From: Ulvibacter algarum
Lineage (GTDB): Bacteria > Bacteroidota > Bacteroidia > Flavobacteriales > Flavobacteriaceae
Reading direction: 5' to 3'
Assembly (NCBI GenBank): GCA_947488905.1
Contig: CANLBJ010000004.1
Span: forward strand, 202,101 to 266,100
Length of the DNA stretch: 64,000 nucleotides
Shown: piece by piece, positions 16,417-25,395 of the stretch
Position numbering within the stretch: the stretch's first letter is position 1
Layout: the number at the start of each line of letters is the position of its first letter
Notes under the pieces: generated by a model
Database searches by the model: none
Told to the model about the DNA's origin: nothing
The model's input: the letters and a program-made list of their open reading frames with translations, nothing else
Program-made: the position numbers and the translations under genes

Positions 16417-17513
16417 TTCCATTTTTAGATCTACATAAAATAAATGCTCGTTTTGAGGGGGAGTTTAAAAACAGCTTTAAAGATTTTCTAGATAGCGGTT
16501 ATTACATACTTGGCAATCAAGTGACGCGTTTTGAAAGTTTATTTTCAGACTATTGTGGTACTAAACATTGTGTAGGTGTTGCAAACGGCCTTGATGCTTT
16601 ACGCCTTATTCTTGAGGGGTATAAGCACCTCGGAAATATGAAAACGGGAGATGAAGTGATTGTAGCATCAAACACATTTATTGCAACGATAATTGCTATC
16701 AAGCAAGCAGGCTTAACTCCTATTCTTGCAGAGGCAGATGCAGAAACGTTTAATTTTGATGTAGACAAACTACCCACTTATATTACTAAAAAAACCAAAG
16801 CCATTATGCCTGTTCATTTATATGGACAGATTGCAAATATGGATACTATACAAGCGTTAGCAGGCCTTCACGATTTACTGGTAATTGAAGATGCAGCACA
16901 AGCGCACGGTGCAGAATATCTAAACAAGAAAAAAGCAGGAAACTTAGGCGATGCAGCAGGATTTAGTTTTTATCCTTCAAAAAACTTAGGAGCTTTAGGT
17001 GATGGTGGTGCAGTAACTACTAATAATGATGCGCTGGCAAAGGCCATTAAAATGTTCCGGAATTACGGGACGTCTACTAAATATGTGAATGAAGTTTTAG
17101 GACTCAATTCTAGATTAGACGAAATACAAGCTGCCTTTTTATCAATAAAACTAACAAGTCTCGATGCAGACAATTCAAGAAGGCAAAAAATTGCACTACG
17201 TTATATTGCAGAAATTACAAACCCAAAAATCACAATGCCAAAATACAAAGGAACACCAGACCACGTGTTTCATTTGTTTGTAGTTCAAGTAGACGATAGG
17301 GCTTCTTTTATTGCGCATTTAACAGAAAATAAAGTAGGACATTTAATTCACTATCCTATTGCACCTCATCAACAAAAAGCACTGCCTGAGTTAAAAGATT
17401 TAAGTTTCCCTGTAGCAGAAGATTTACACAATCACGTAGTGAGTATCCCAATGAGTCCTGTAATGACAGAAGATCAAGTGAGTGAAATAATCGCCGTAAT
17501 AAACCGCTACTAA
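16413..17513 (+). CDS. DegT/DnrJ/EryC1 sugar aminotransferase (FdtB/QdtB-like)
   Basis: This is a PLP-dependent aminotransferase of 366 residues acting on a nucleotide-linked keto sugar. The N-terminus [11 protein letters not shown] is typical of the 3-aminotransferase branch. Other segments are [33 protein letters not shown] (Asp160) and the PLP lysine Lys190 in [16 protein letters not shown]. With the FdtA-like ketoisomerase it would make a dTDP-3-amino-3,6-dideoxyhexose. It overlaps the GNAT gene by 4 bp and abuts the flippase gene without any gap. Confidence 0.88.
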   Translation: MIPFLDLHKINARFEGEFKNSFKDFLDSGYYILGNQVTRFESLFSDYCGTKHCVGVANGLDALRLILEGYKHLGNMKTGDEVIVASNTFIATIIAIKQAGLTPILAEADAETFNFDVDKLPTYITKKTKAIMPVHLYGQIANMDTIQALAGLHDLLVIEDAAQAHGAEYLNKKKAGNLGDAAGFSFYPSKNLGALGDGGAVTTNNDALAKAIKMFRNYGTSTKYVNEVLGLNSRLDEIQAAFLSIKLTSLDADNSRRQKIALRYIAEITNPKITMPKYKGTPDHVFHLFVVQVDDRASFIAHLTENKVGHLIHYPIAPHQQKALPELKDLSFPVAEDLHNHVVSIPMSPVMTEDQVSEIIAVINRY

Positions 17514-18803
17514 TTGAAGATACCAGATTTTTTAAAAACAAATTTATTGCTGAAAATAACTTCGGTGAACGCTCCTATTATTATAATTAGGCAAGTGCTC
17601 TCCTTATTTATTAGAAGGATTGTTGCAGAAAATTTTGGCGAAGTAGGGATAGATATTATTGGGCAGTTGCGTAGCATTCAGCAAGGAGTATTATCATTAA
17701 CATCATTTGGTTTCTTTAACGGGATGGTAAAATATGTGGCAGAATATAAAGAAGATCAAGACAAATTAAATGGACTTTTCTCTACAGCATTTGTTTTCTG
17801 GAGCATAAGTTCGCTCGTTATAGGAATCCTACTTGCCGTCTTCTCTTCACCCTTAAGTCAATACTTTTTTGAATCTACAGAATACGCAAGTGTACTAGTC
17901 GTTACTGGTATTGTTGCACCTGCCATAGGATTACAGCGTATTTATAATGGCGTGGTAAACGGCCTCACAGAGTACAAACGTTTTGCAAAAGTAGACTTAA
18001 GTAGTTATCTTATTTCTGCAGCAATGATGCTCTATTTTGCTTGGAACAATGAGTTTACCTATGCCTTGTATTCTATCGTGATTACACCTGCAATACAGTT
18101 AGGGATATTAGTGTATGTCTTTTTTAAAACCTTTAAAAACTATATTGACTACAAACAGATTTCTTTTAAGATTCCCTTCGGAAACGTGCTATTAGCATTC
18201 ACTCTAATCTCTTTCTTTTCTACAGTAGTTTTAAGTTTTGTGGAAGTAGAAATTAGAAATATGGTGCGTACTAACATCTCTCAAGTAGATTCTGGTTTAT
18301 GGTCAGGTATGCTTGATTTGTCTAAAAACTATATGGCTTTCTCTTCACTGCTCTTTACTATGTATGTGATCCCTAAGTTTGCGACTATTAAAACACGCCC
18401 TAAATTCTTTAAAGAAGTAAAGCATATATACCTATCACTACTCCCTATTTTTGGAGTGGGAATGATTGTGATTTACTTTTTACGTCATTTTATAATAGAC
18501 CTCATCTTCCCTGGTTTTGATGAGATGGCACCTTTATTTAAATGGCAATTAATGGGGGACTTTATTCGTCTTGCAGCGAGTATTCTTGCTTATCAATTTT
18601 TAGCAAAGAAGATGGTGCGTAACTTCATTTTCTCTGAAGTAATCTCTACTGGATTATTCTTTGGGCTTTCTTATTATTTAGTCCCTATATATGGTGTAGA
18701 AGGTGTTGTGATGGCACACTTTTTTAGGTATTTGGTTTATTTACCGTTGGTGGTGTTTTTAGTGTGGAGGAATTTTAGGAAGAAGCCTGAGGTGATTGAA
18801 TAA
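17514..18803 (+). CDS. Wzx-type O-antigen/lipid-linked oligosaccharide flippase
   Basis: This is a polytopic protein of 429 residues in the MOP flippase superfamily, with about 12 hydrophobic helices, basic loops and no large soluble domain. It would turn undecaprenyl-diphosphate-linked units across the inner membrane. The TTG start follows the TAA of the aminotransferase gene directly, and the next Met is near residue 64, inside the membrane region. The gene order GNAT, aminotransferase, flippase resembles enterobacterial-common-antigen type modules. The repeat blocks around the GIY-YIG gene follow its end. Confidence 0.85.
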   Translation: MKIPDFLKTNLLLKITSVNAPIIIIRQVLSLFIRRIVAENFGEVGIDIIGQLRSIQQGVLSLTSFGFFNGMVKYVAEYKEDQDKLNGLFSTAFVFWSISSLVIGILLAVFSSPLSQYFFESTEYASVLVVTGIVAPAIGLQRIYNGVVNGLTEYKRFAKVDLSSYLISAAMMLYFAWNNEFTYALYSIVITPAIQLGILVYVFFKTFKNYIDYKQISFKIPFGNVLLAFTLISFFSTVVLSFVEVEIRNMVRTNISQVDSGLWSGMLDLSKNYMAFSSLLFTMYVIPKFATIKTRPKFFKEVKHIYLSLLPIFGVGMIVIYFLRHFIIDLIFPGFDEMAPLFKWQLMGDFIRLAASILAYQFLAKKMVRNFIFSEVISTGLFFGLSYYLVPIYGVEGVVMAHFFRYLVYLPLVVFLVWRNFRKKPEVIE

Positions 18804-18833
18804 CATCTGTGTGTTTGTTGCACTTAGACTGCG

Positions 18834-19010
18834 CTCAGTGTGACATTGAGCTATAATTTTGACCAAATCACTACTGTCAGTCTGAGCGCAGTCGAAGACC
18901 AATGAAACTAGCTGTTTTAAAGGCTTTCACTCAACTCTTTTTTTGACAAGTAGTAATTATTAAAACATAATCCGTTTGTTGCACTTCGACTGCGCTCAGT
19001 GTGACATTGG
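18834..19010. repeat. 177-bp repeat block, left copy, made of REP-like arms
   Basis: The block is a direct duplicate of 19402-19579 with about 90% identity by eye, one base longer there. It contains three related arms: an extended one ending GCTCAGTGTGACAT (from about 18819), its inverted partner CTGTCAGTCTGAGCGCAGTC at 18875-18894, and a second forward arm at 18980-19007. Between arms two and three lies an 80-bp unique spacer that is also duplicated. Only the GIY-YIG gene lies between the two blocks. Confidence 0.85.
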
Positions 19011-19034
19011 TCTTGGATTACTTATCTTTAGTAA

Positions 19035-19370
19035 ATGTCTAATCAATATTTTGTTTACATCCTTCTTTGTTCAGACAAATCCTATTACACGGGTATTACA
19101 AATAATCTAGGGAATCGTTTTGAACAACATCAGGTAGGGACAAAAAGAGAATCTTATACTTATTCACGAAGACCTGTTGTATTAGTTTTTCATCAAGAAT
19201 TTAATGATGTACTTCAAGCCATTTATTTTGAGAAGAAAATTAAAGGATGGTCTCGGGCTAAAAAGCAAGCTTTAATAAATGGTGAATGGGATATGTTACA
19301 GTTACTTTCTGAGTGTAGAAATGCTACGCATTATAAGTACAACCCAAATAAGCTAGACAATTTTTATTAA
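19035..19370 (+). CDS. GIY-YIG endonuclease domain protein (UPF0213-like)
   Basis: This is a small single-domain GIY-YIG nuclease of 111 residues. Tyr8 lies in VYIL (the GIY strand) and YTG at 18-20 replaces YIG. Arg28 follows in NRFEQH, and the metal-binding Glu66 is in AIYFEKKIKGW. The motifs are intact, so cleavage activity is plausible; DNA target and role are unknown for this family. It stands alone between two 177-bp direct repeats made of REP-like palindromes, which suggests the gene and repeats form one unit. A TATCTTTA sequence 5 bp before the ATG may be a weak -7 box. Confidence 0.88.
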   Translation: MSNQYFVYILLCSDKSYYTGITNNLGNRFEQHQVGTKRESYTYSRRPVVLVFHQEFNDVLQAIYFEKKIKGWSRAKKQALINGEWDMLQLLSECRNATHYKYNPNKLDNFY

Positions 19371-19401
19371 AACACAGATATCAATCTGAGTTCCTATTCT
19401 A

Positions 19402-19579
19402 CTCAGTGTGATATTGGGCTAACATTTTAACAAATTAACTACTGTCAGTCTGAGCGCAGTCGAAGACCAATGAAACTAGCTATTTTAAAAGCTTTCACTC
19501 AACTCTTTTTTTGATAAGTAGTGATTACTTAAAACATAATCCGTTTGTTGCACTTCGACTGCGCTCAGTGTGACATTGG
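19402..19579. repeat. 177-bp repeat block, right copy
   Basis: This is the direct duplicate of 18834-19010. Its first arm is degenerate (CTCAGTGTGATATTGGGC), the inverted arm at 19443-19463 is intact, and the last forward arm at 19549-19576 is identical to the left copy. It ends 15 bp before the stop of the convergent pssA gene. Confidence 0.85.
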
Positions 19580-19594
19580 GCTAGAAATTTTTAA

Positions 19595-20332
19595 CTACTC
19601 CTTCCAGAAAACAGACATCAAAATATAAAGTAGAATAATTAACGGTATTGCTAAAAAGTGTAATAGAAACAATCCTACTATTGCGATTATTAAAAACACG
19701 TAACGAATAGCATTGCCTTTAAAACCCCATGTTTTAAACTTTAATCCAAAGAGTGGGATTTCTGCATTTAATAAAATACTACTCAAAATAGTAAGCCCTA
19801 TTAAAACCCATTTATTTAAGATAACATCAACCACTAGATCTGAGTGTTGAAATGCTAGTATAAGCGGCAAGCTTAATATCAACAAAGTATTTGCAGGCGT
19901 TGGGAGACCTATAAAACTTGTAGTTTGTCTTGTGTCTACATTAAACTTTGCCAGCCTGTAAGCAGACGCAACGACTATTAGTAATCCTATAAAAGGCAAG
20001 AATTGTGTAAAACCTTCGTTCCAGTTATTGTCTGAGAAGATTTCTGTTATGTTTAAGTAATCTCCAGTGATTGCTTGACTAAGTAGTTGCACCATCACAA
20101 ACCCTGGCACTACACCACTGGTAACCATATCTGCTAATGAGTCTAACTCTAACCCTACTTTGCTTGAAGCATTTAATAATCTTGCGGCTAGCCCATCAAA
20201 GAAATCAAAAAATATACCTAAAAACGCAAAAAACGAAGCTGTTATTAAATCTCCAGATAATGCAAACATTACGGCAACACAGCCACATAGTAGATTTAAG
20301 GAGGTAATTATATTTGGTATTTGTTTAATCAT
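19595..20332 (-). CDS. pssA: CDP-diacylglycerol--serine O-phosphatidyltransferase
   Basis: This is an integral inner-membrane enzyme of 245 residues that makes phosphatidylserine, the precursor of phosphatidylethanolamine. The CDP-alcohol phosphotransferase signature is complete: Asp43, Asp46-Gly47, Ala50-Arg51, Gly60, Asp64 and Asp68. MIKQIPNIITSLNLLCG is the usual N-terminus of the Bacteroidota and Bacillus type. About seven hydrophobic helices follow. The enzyme is distinct from the E. coli PLD-type PssA. Confidence 0.9.
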   Translation of the reverse strand: MIKQIPNIITSLNLLCGCVAVMFALSGDLITASFFAFLGIFFDFFDGLAARLLNASSKVGLELDSLADMVTSGVVPGFVMVQLLSQAITGDYLNITEIFSDNNWNEGFTQFLPFIGLLIVVASAYRLAKFNVDTRQTTSFIGLPTPANTLLILSLPLILAFQHSDLVVDVILNKWVLIGLTILSSILLNAEIPLFGLKFKTWGFKGNAIRYVFLIIAIVGLFLLHFLAIPLIILLYILMSVFWKE

Positions 20333-20507
20333 GGTTGGTGTTTTTTCTAACTGTTTTCAATCTTTAAAATTTCCGAAGTAATTATTAAAAGACTAGAAAA
20401 ACTGCTTGTTTTGTAAAAATAGCAAAGTATTTTCGTCTAAGATAGTATTAGTACAATATGTGAATAAAAATATAGTTTAGTAATGAACAAGTCAATTCTA
20501 TAAAATA

Positions 20508-21602
20508 TTGAGATATTTGTCCAAAAATAGCGGGTTGAAACAACTTATACTTCTTTTTCTTATTGCAGGATTTACAATGCAAGCACAAACGGTACGTAAG
20601 TATTCTAATGAATTTTTAAACATTGGGGTAGATGCACGTGCGTTTGGTATGTCTAATGCAATGACAGCAAACACCGGAGATGTGAATTCTGGATATTGGA
20701 ATCCTGCGGGATTAACCAAACTAGAGGACAAACAGCTCTCTTTAATGCATGCTTCTTACTTTGCTAATATTGCAAATTATGACTACGCAGCATTTGCTAT
20801 GCCTTTAGATAAAGAAAGTGCCGTGGCTTTTTCATTAATAAGATTTGGGGTAGATGATATTTTAAACACTACGCAGCTTATTGATGACCAAGGACAAATT
20901 AACTATGACCGTATTAGTCTTTTTTCTACAGCAGACTATGCTGGTACTTTTAGTTATGCTAGACGATTGCCTTTAGATGGTTTTAGTTTTGGAGTAAATG
21001 CTAAAGTGGTTCGTCGTATTATTGGAGATTTTGCTAACTCTTGGGGTTTTGGTCTTGATGCTGGCTTGCAGTTTGAGAGTAACAACAACTGGCAGTTTGG
21101 GTTAATGGCGAGAGATATTACAACAACTTTTAATGCTTGGTCTATAGATGAAGATAAGTTTGCTGACATACAAGGTGCAGTAGCAGGTCAAAATCAAGAA
21201 TTACCAGAAACTACAGAGATCACCATCCCAAAATTACAACTAGGAGCTGCTAAAAAATTTACATACGATCACGATTTTACATTATTAACTGAGGTTGATT
21301 TTAATTTTAGATTTGCAGAAACTAATGATATCATAAGCTCATCTAGCGTAAGTATGACACCTTCTCTAGGTCTTGAGTTTGGGTATATAGAAATGATTTA
21401 TGTACGTACTGGCTTCGGAAATGTGCAAAATACTGTAAAACTAGATGGCTCAGAATCTACAAGTCTACAACCTAATCTTGGGGTGGGTTTTAAATATAAA
21501 GGGATTGCAGTAGATTATGCCTTGACTGATATTGGTGATTCTAGCGCGACGCTTTATTCTAATGTTTTTTCTGTGACGTTAGATTGGGATATTTTTAGAT
21601 AG
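20508..21602 (+). CDS. PorV/PorQ family outer-membrane protein (PorV2-like)
   Basis: This is a predicted outer-membrane beta-barrel of the PorV/PorQ (UPF0164-like) family, linked to the type IX secretion system in Bacteroidota. It has an N-terminal signal sequence (LKQLILLFLIAGFTMQAQ), then the family opening EFLNIGVDARAFGMSNAMTA with GYWNPAGLTKL. Alternating barrel strands run to the end, which is an aromatic-flanked strand (VFSVTLDWDIFR). The start is TTG, either at 20508 or at 20535; the latter gives the more compact signal peptide. Whether it serves sorting or another function cannot be told. Confidence 0.8.
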   Translation: MRYLSKNSGLKQLILLFLIAGFTMQAQTVRKYSNEFLNIGVDARAFGMSNAMTANTGDVNSGYWNPAGLTKLEDKQLSLMHASYFANIANYDYAAFAMPLDKESAVAFSLIRFGVDDILNTTQLIDDQGQINYDRISLFSTADYAGTFSYARRLPLDGFSFGVNAKVVRRIIGDFANSWGFGLDAGLQFESNNNWQFGLMARDITTTFNAWSIDEDKFADIQGAVAGQNQELPETTEITIPKLQLGAAKKFTYDHDFTLLTEVDFNFRFAETNDIISSSSVSMTPSLGLEFGYIEMIYVRTGFGNVQNTVKLDGSESTSLQPNLGVGFKYKGIAVDYALTDIGDSSATLYSNVFSVTLDWDIFR

Positions 21603-21665
21603 CATTAGGTAAAATCAAATAATATGTGCCTATTACTTTGGAGGTATTAAGAAAAGAAAGCCGTT

Positions 21666-21693
21666 TTTCGATTTCATTTTCATTTTCGATTTC
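21666..21693. repeat. 28-bp dispersed TTTCGATTTC repeat, copy 2
   Basis: It matches 15336-15363 at about 25 of 28 positions and lies upstream of the DUF4105 gene. A TACCTTTA sequence at 21699-21706, similar to a -7 box, follows it before the TTG start. Confidence 0.55.
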
Positions 21694-21729
21694 ATTGGCT
21701 ACCTTTACATTTATAAAACCAATTTTAAT

Positions 21730-22902
21730 TTGCGCACCTTTCTATATTCATTTCTATTACTACTTTGTGTTATAACGGCACAAGGACAATCGTATCCTTT
21801 TTCTGAAGCAACAAAAGTTAGTATTCTCACAATGGGCCCTGGCTCAGACTTAGCAGAAAAATTTGGTCACAGTGCCTTTAGAATTAATGATCCTTCAAAC
21901 GGGATAGATGTGATTTATAATTATGGAGTTTATGATTATGAGGCACCTAATTTCATCCTTAATTTTGCAAAAGGAAAACTACTGTACATGCTTGACACAG
22001 GAAGCTACAAAGCATATGAAAACTATTACGGGAGGCAAGGTAGATGGATGAAAGAGCAAGTTCTCAATCTAAATAAAGAAGAAATTCTAGCAGTAGCGAG
22101 CTATTTACAGAACAATGCTACACCAGAAAACCGCAGCTATTTATACGATTTCTTTTATGACAATTGTGCGACCAAAATGAGAGATGTACTAGAAATCTCA
22201 TTAGGTGACAACCTTACTGTTGCAGAAGAATACACTCCAGAATTATACACTTTTAGACAATTAATACAACAGCGATTAAATGCAAACTCTTGGGGAAGCT
22301 TAGGTATAGATGTTGCCCTTGGTAGTGTTATTGACAGAACGGCGACACCAACTCAGCATCAATTTTTGCCAGACTATGTCTATGAAGCTACAAAAGTTGC
22401 AACCATTAAACGTAACGGTAAAGAAGAACCCTTGTTACTCAAGGAGAATGTTCTGCTTACAAATAAAGAAAAGAAAAGCGGTCTAAGTTTTTTACTGAGT
22501 CCTTTTGTTGTTTTTGGAGTTATTGGACTACTCATACTTTATAGAACTTATAAAGACAGTAAAACAAAAACGAGAAGTAGATATTTAGATTTTGTATTGC
22601 TACTCATTACGGGAGTTGCAGGCGTGTTATTGTTTTTATTATGGACGGCTACAGACCATACTGCTACAGCTAATAATTATAATATGTTATGGGCTTTGCC
22701 ACTTAATCTCTTTATGGCATTTGTTTTAGTAAAAAAATCACCACCTAGTTGGGCAGCACGTTATATATTCTTTTTAATAGTGCTTTTAACCTTAATGTGT
22801 ATGCACTGGATTACTGGGGTACAAGTTTTTGCACCAGCGCTAATACCACTTCTTATAGCACTTATGGTGCGTTATGTTTATGTTTTAAGATTTCTGAAAT
22901 AA
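21730..22902 (+). CDS. DUF4105 (Lnb N-terminal periplasmic domain) membrane protein
   Basis: The 390-residue protein has a signal peptide (cleavage near TAQGQS, residue 20) and a DUF4105 domain over about 25-230. The domain has LTMGPGSDLAEKFGHSAFRI, a YNYGVYDYE strand and FFYDNCATKMRD, with the conserved His and Cys of this papain-like-looking family. Four or five hydrophobic helices fill the C-terminal third. The family was named from lacto-N-biosidase chaperone-like proteins; its function here is unknown. The start is TTG with no nearby ATG. It is convergent with the polysaccharide locus. Confidence 0.8.
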   Translation: MRTFLYSFLLLLCVITAQGQSYPFSEATKVSILTMGPGSDLAEKFGHSAFRINDPSNGIDVIYNYGVYDYEAPNFILNFAKGKLLYMLDTGSYKAYENYYGRQGRWMKEQVLNLNKEEILAVASYLQNNATPENRSYLYDFFYDNCATKMRDVLEISLGDNLTVAEEYTPELYTFRQLIQQRLNANSWGSLGIDVALGSVIDRTATPTQHQFLPDYVYEATKVATIKRNGKEEPLLLKENVLLTNKEKKSGLSFLLSPFVVFGVIGLLILYRTYKDSKTKTRSRYLDFVLLLITGVAGVLLFLLWTATDHTATANNYNMLWALPLNLFMAFVLVKKSPPSWAARYIFFLIVLLTLMCMHWITGVQVFAPALIPLLIALMVRYVYVLRFLK

Positions 22903-22930
22903 GAAATTGTCCTAATAGTGCTTTTAAAAC

Positions 22931-24328
22931 TTACTGTCCGCGAAAAAAGATAATCGTGCTCAGTGTCTTCACTATAATACTAATATCAAGAAAAAGACTT
23001 CTATGCTTAATATAGTATAAGTCAAACTGAAGTTTCTCTAAGGCATCTGCATCTGTAGAACCGTAATCTGCATTAACCTGTGCCCATCCAGTTACACCTG
23101 GCTTAACAAGGTGTCTTACCTCATAAAAAGGAATCTTTTCAGACAGTTCTTTGACAAATACTGGACGCTCTGGTCGAGGACCAATAATACTCATATCTCC
23201 TTTAATCACATTTAAAAATTGAGGGATTTCGTCTATCCGGGTATTACGTAAAAAACGACCAAATATGGTTACTCTCACGTCCCCTTTTTGTGCAAATTGA
23301 GCTCCAGCTTTCTCCGCATCTACAATCATACTCCTCAATTTATAAATCTTGAAAGTTTGACCATTTTTACCTACTCGTTCTTGTGTGTAAAACAATGGGC
23401 CATTGTTACCTAAAAGATTACCAATAAAAATAAATGGTATTAATAACAAGCCAAATAACAAGCCAAAAACAGATAATATTAAATCTAAAGCCCTGTGAAA
23501 AAACAAATAAAGCTTGTTTTGATTATTTCTACTAAACGGAAAAAACTTATAAAAATCTTGATCTATTTGTTGAACAGGTACACGCTTATTTATATCCTCA
23601 TAAACCTGTGTGTATTCTCGTATAGGCACACCAGATTCTAGCATATTCATTAACTGGTTGTATAAAGGCAGTGTTATACCCTCGTAAGCAGGTGCTGCAA
23701 CCACAACTTCAGAGATAGCGTGTTCTTCTACTAACTCAAGTAGTTTGCTATTTTTAAACTCTAATAAAGAAACTCGATGCCTCCCTACATAGTTATTCTC
23801 ACCAGACTTTACATAACCCACCACTTTATAGTTAGGGTCTGAAGCCTCTAAAGACTCTATAATTCCATTAATCTCTGGGCCATCTGCTATTAACAACACT
23901 CGTTTATTAAAACGCGCAGCAGACACAAATGTGACATAAATATACCGCCATAGTATAAGTGATAGATTAATAGAGATATAAAAATAAACAATCTGCAATC
24001 TATTTTCTGGCAGTACAGGTGTAAAGAAAGGAGTCAATAAATAAAACAGTACAGTGACAGAAGTGGTTAGTATGATGTTCTGTATGGTCACCTCAAACTT
24101 ACCTGCTTTCTGTAGGTTATATAGTTCAAATATAGTCGCAAAAATAGTAAGATAAAGCCCTAAAACTATAGACCAAACCCAGTGTTCTGCTTTGATTTTA
24201 AAATAATCAAAGTTAAATACTTGACTCACAAAATAGAGCATAGCAAGTACTACAGCGATGTCAATTAATCGAAGTAAAACTTTCCTTTCAGAAATATCAA
24301 AGTGTATGCTTTTTTTGCTGGTGAGCAT
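22931..24328 (-). CDS. Polyprenyl-phosphate hexose-1-phosphate transferase (WcaJ/WbaP-type initiating enzyme)
   Basis: This enzyme transfers a hexose-1-phosphate to undecaprenyl phosphate and so starts a repeat unit at the inner membrane. The 465-residue protein has four N-terminal helices, a CoA-binding-like middle domain (LLIADGPEINGIIESLEASDPNYKVVG region), a further helix and the bacterial sugar-transferase domain. The last contains YKLRSMIVDAE, RIDEIPQFLNVIKGDMS, GPRPERP and VKPGVTGWAQVN. The ATG at 24328 is preferred over an upstream TTG that would overlap the previous gene. It is the last gene of the minus-strand locus. Confidence 0.9.
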   Translation of the reverse strand: MLTSKKSIHFDISERKVLLRLIDIAVVLAMLYFVSQVFNFDYFKIKAEHWVWSIVLGLYLTIFATIFELYNLQKAGKFEVTIQNIILTTSVTVLFYLLTPFFTPVLPENRLQIVYFYISINLSLILWRYIYVTFVSAARFNKRVLLIADGPEINGIIESLEASDPNYKVVGYVKSGENNYVGRHRVSLLEFKNSKLLELVEEHAISEVVVAAPAYEGITLPLYNQLMNMLESGVPIREYTQVYEDINKRVPVQQIDQDFYKFFPFSRNNQNKLYLFFHRALDLILSVFGLLFGLLLIPFIFIGNLLGNNGPLFYTQERVGKNGQTFKIYKLRSMIVDAEKAGAQFAQKGDVRVTIFGRFLRNTRIDEIPQFLNVIKGDMSIIGPRPERPVFVKELSEKIPFYEVRHLVKPGVTGWAQVNADYGSTDADALEKLQFDLYYIKHRSLFLDISIIVKTLSTIIFFRGQ

Positions 24329-24369
24329 TGAGGATGGGTTGGTCTCGGGTAAATGTAGGTGATTTAGCT

Positions 24370-25395
24370 TTAAAAATCCAACACTTTTTGCCAAGAGTCT
24401 TTTATAATTGCCCAGTTGTAAGATTCGCCTTTCAAACGAGCAGCTTTAGACATAGCTTCGGAAATATAATGGTCATTGCTAATTTTTTCTATTGCTTGAA
24501 CCATAGCTTCTACATCATCTGGCTTAACTAATATACCATCTACATTATTTGTAATTAAAAATGGAAGTCCGCCAACGTTTGTAGATACTACTGGAAAACC
24601 TAAAGCCATTGCCTCGATAACACTAACCGGAAGGTTATCAAAATTTGTGGTGTTAATAAAAACATCAAAATCAGAAGATTGCTTAATCCATTCTTTTTTA
24701 GTGAGTAGCCCAGTAAAGGTTACTGGCAATGCTTTATCTATTGCCATTTTTTTAGATACTACTAAGCTTCCATCTTTATCTGGCCCAACCATGGTTAAAG
24801 AAGCGTCTAGCCCTTTAGATAGTAATTTTTCTAAAACATTAAGCGCCATTAGTGGATTGTATATTTCAGAAAACGAACGCACCCATAACAGTTTAGGTTC
24901 TATAAGTGTTCGTTGCTTGAAGGGATATAACTCAAGTTCAATAGCATTAGGTATGTATTTAATATTATTAAACCCTTTAAGTTCAAAAGCTTCTTTTAAG
25001 TAATGAGAAGGCGAGATATTTAATTGAGCACCTCCAAAATACTTAGCACTTTTTAATGGACTTCGCTCAAGACGTTGCGGCAAATTTCCGCCGTGAAGAA
25101 TAGGAAAATAAGGTATGTTATACTTGCGGCATAGTTTGCCAATTAGGATTGCGTAATAAAAATTTTTAGTACTATAAGTGTCAATTAACACTGCGTCAAT
25201 ATCTTTATAAACCCTTGCAAATGTTGTAACCATATCAAGCAAGCGATGTGCCTTATTCTTTTTATCTGAGGCCGTCACTACGCGATAGCCTTCTGCTATC
25301 AACTGCTCAGAAAGCGTATCAATAACAGTAGCCGTGCCTCCTTTATTAGCGAGCTTATTCCCTATGTATAAGAGTGTTTTCTTCTTTTTTTTCAT
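24370..25395 (-). CDS. Glycosyltransferase family 4
   Basis: This is a GT-B enzyme of about 341 residues. From the chosen ATG it starts MKKKKKTLLYIGNKLANKGG, with the glycine-rich first loop. The C-terminal half has WVRSFSEIYNP, the GT4 E-x7-E region SVIEAMALGFPVVSTNVGG, and VKPDDVEAM. Earlier in-frame starts would only extend the overlap with the O-antigen ligase gene. The chosen one still overlaps its end by 41 bp. Confidence 0.83.
   Translation of the reverse strand: MKKKKKTLLYIGNKLANKGGTATVIDTLSEQLIAEGYRVVTASDKKNKAHRLLDMVTTFARVYKDIDAVLIDTYSTKNFYYAILIGKLCRKYNIPYFPILHGGNLPQRLERSPLKSAKYFGGAQLNISPSHYLKEAFELKGFNNIKYIPNAIELELYPFKQRTLIEPKLLWVRSFSEIYNPLMALNVLEKLLSKGLDASLTMVGPDKDGSLVVSKKMAIDKALPVTFTGLLTKKEWIKQSSDFDVFINTTNFDNLPVSVIEAMALGFPVVSTNVGGLPFLITNNVDGILVKPDDVEAMVQAIEKISNDHYISEAMSKAARLKGESYNWAIIKDSWQKVLDF

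Noticed and set aside
18834..19579. Insertion sequence carrying a transposase
   Set aside because: The flanked gene is a GIY-YIG nuclease, not a transposase, and the flanks are direct REP-like blocks rather than simple terminal inverted repeats with target duplication.
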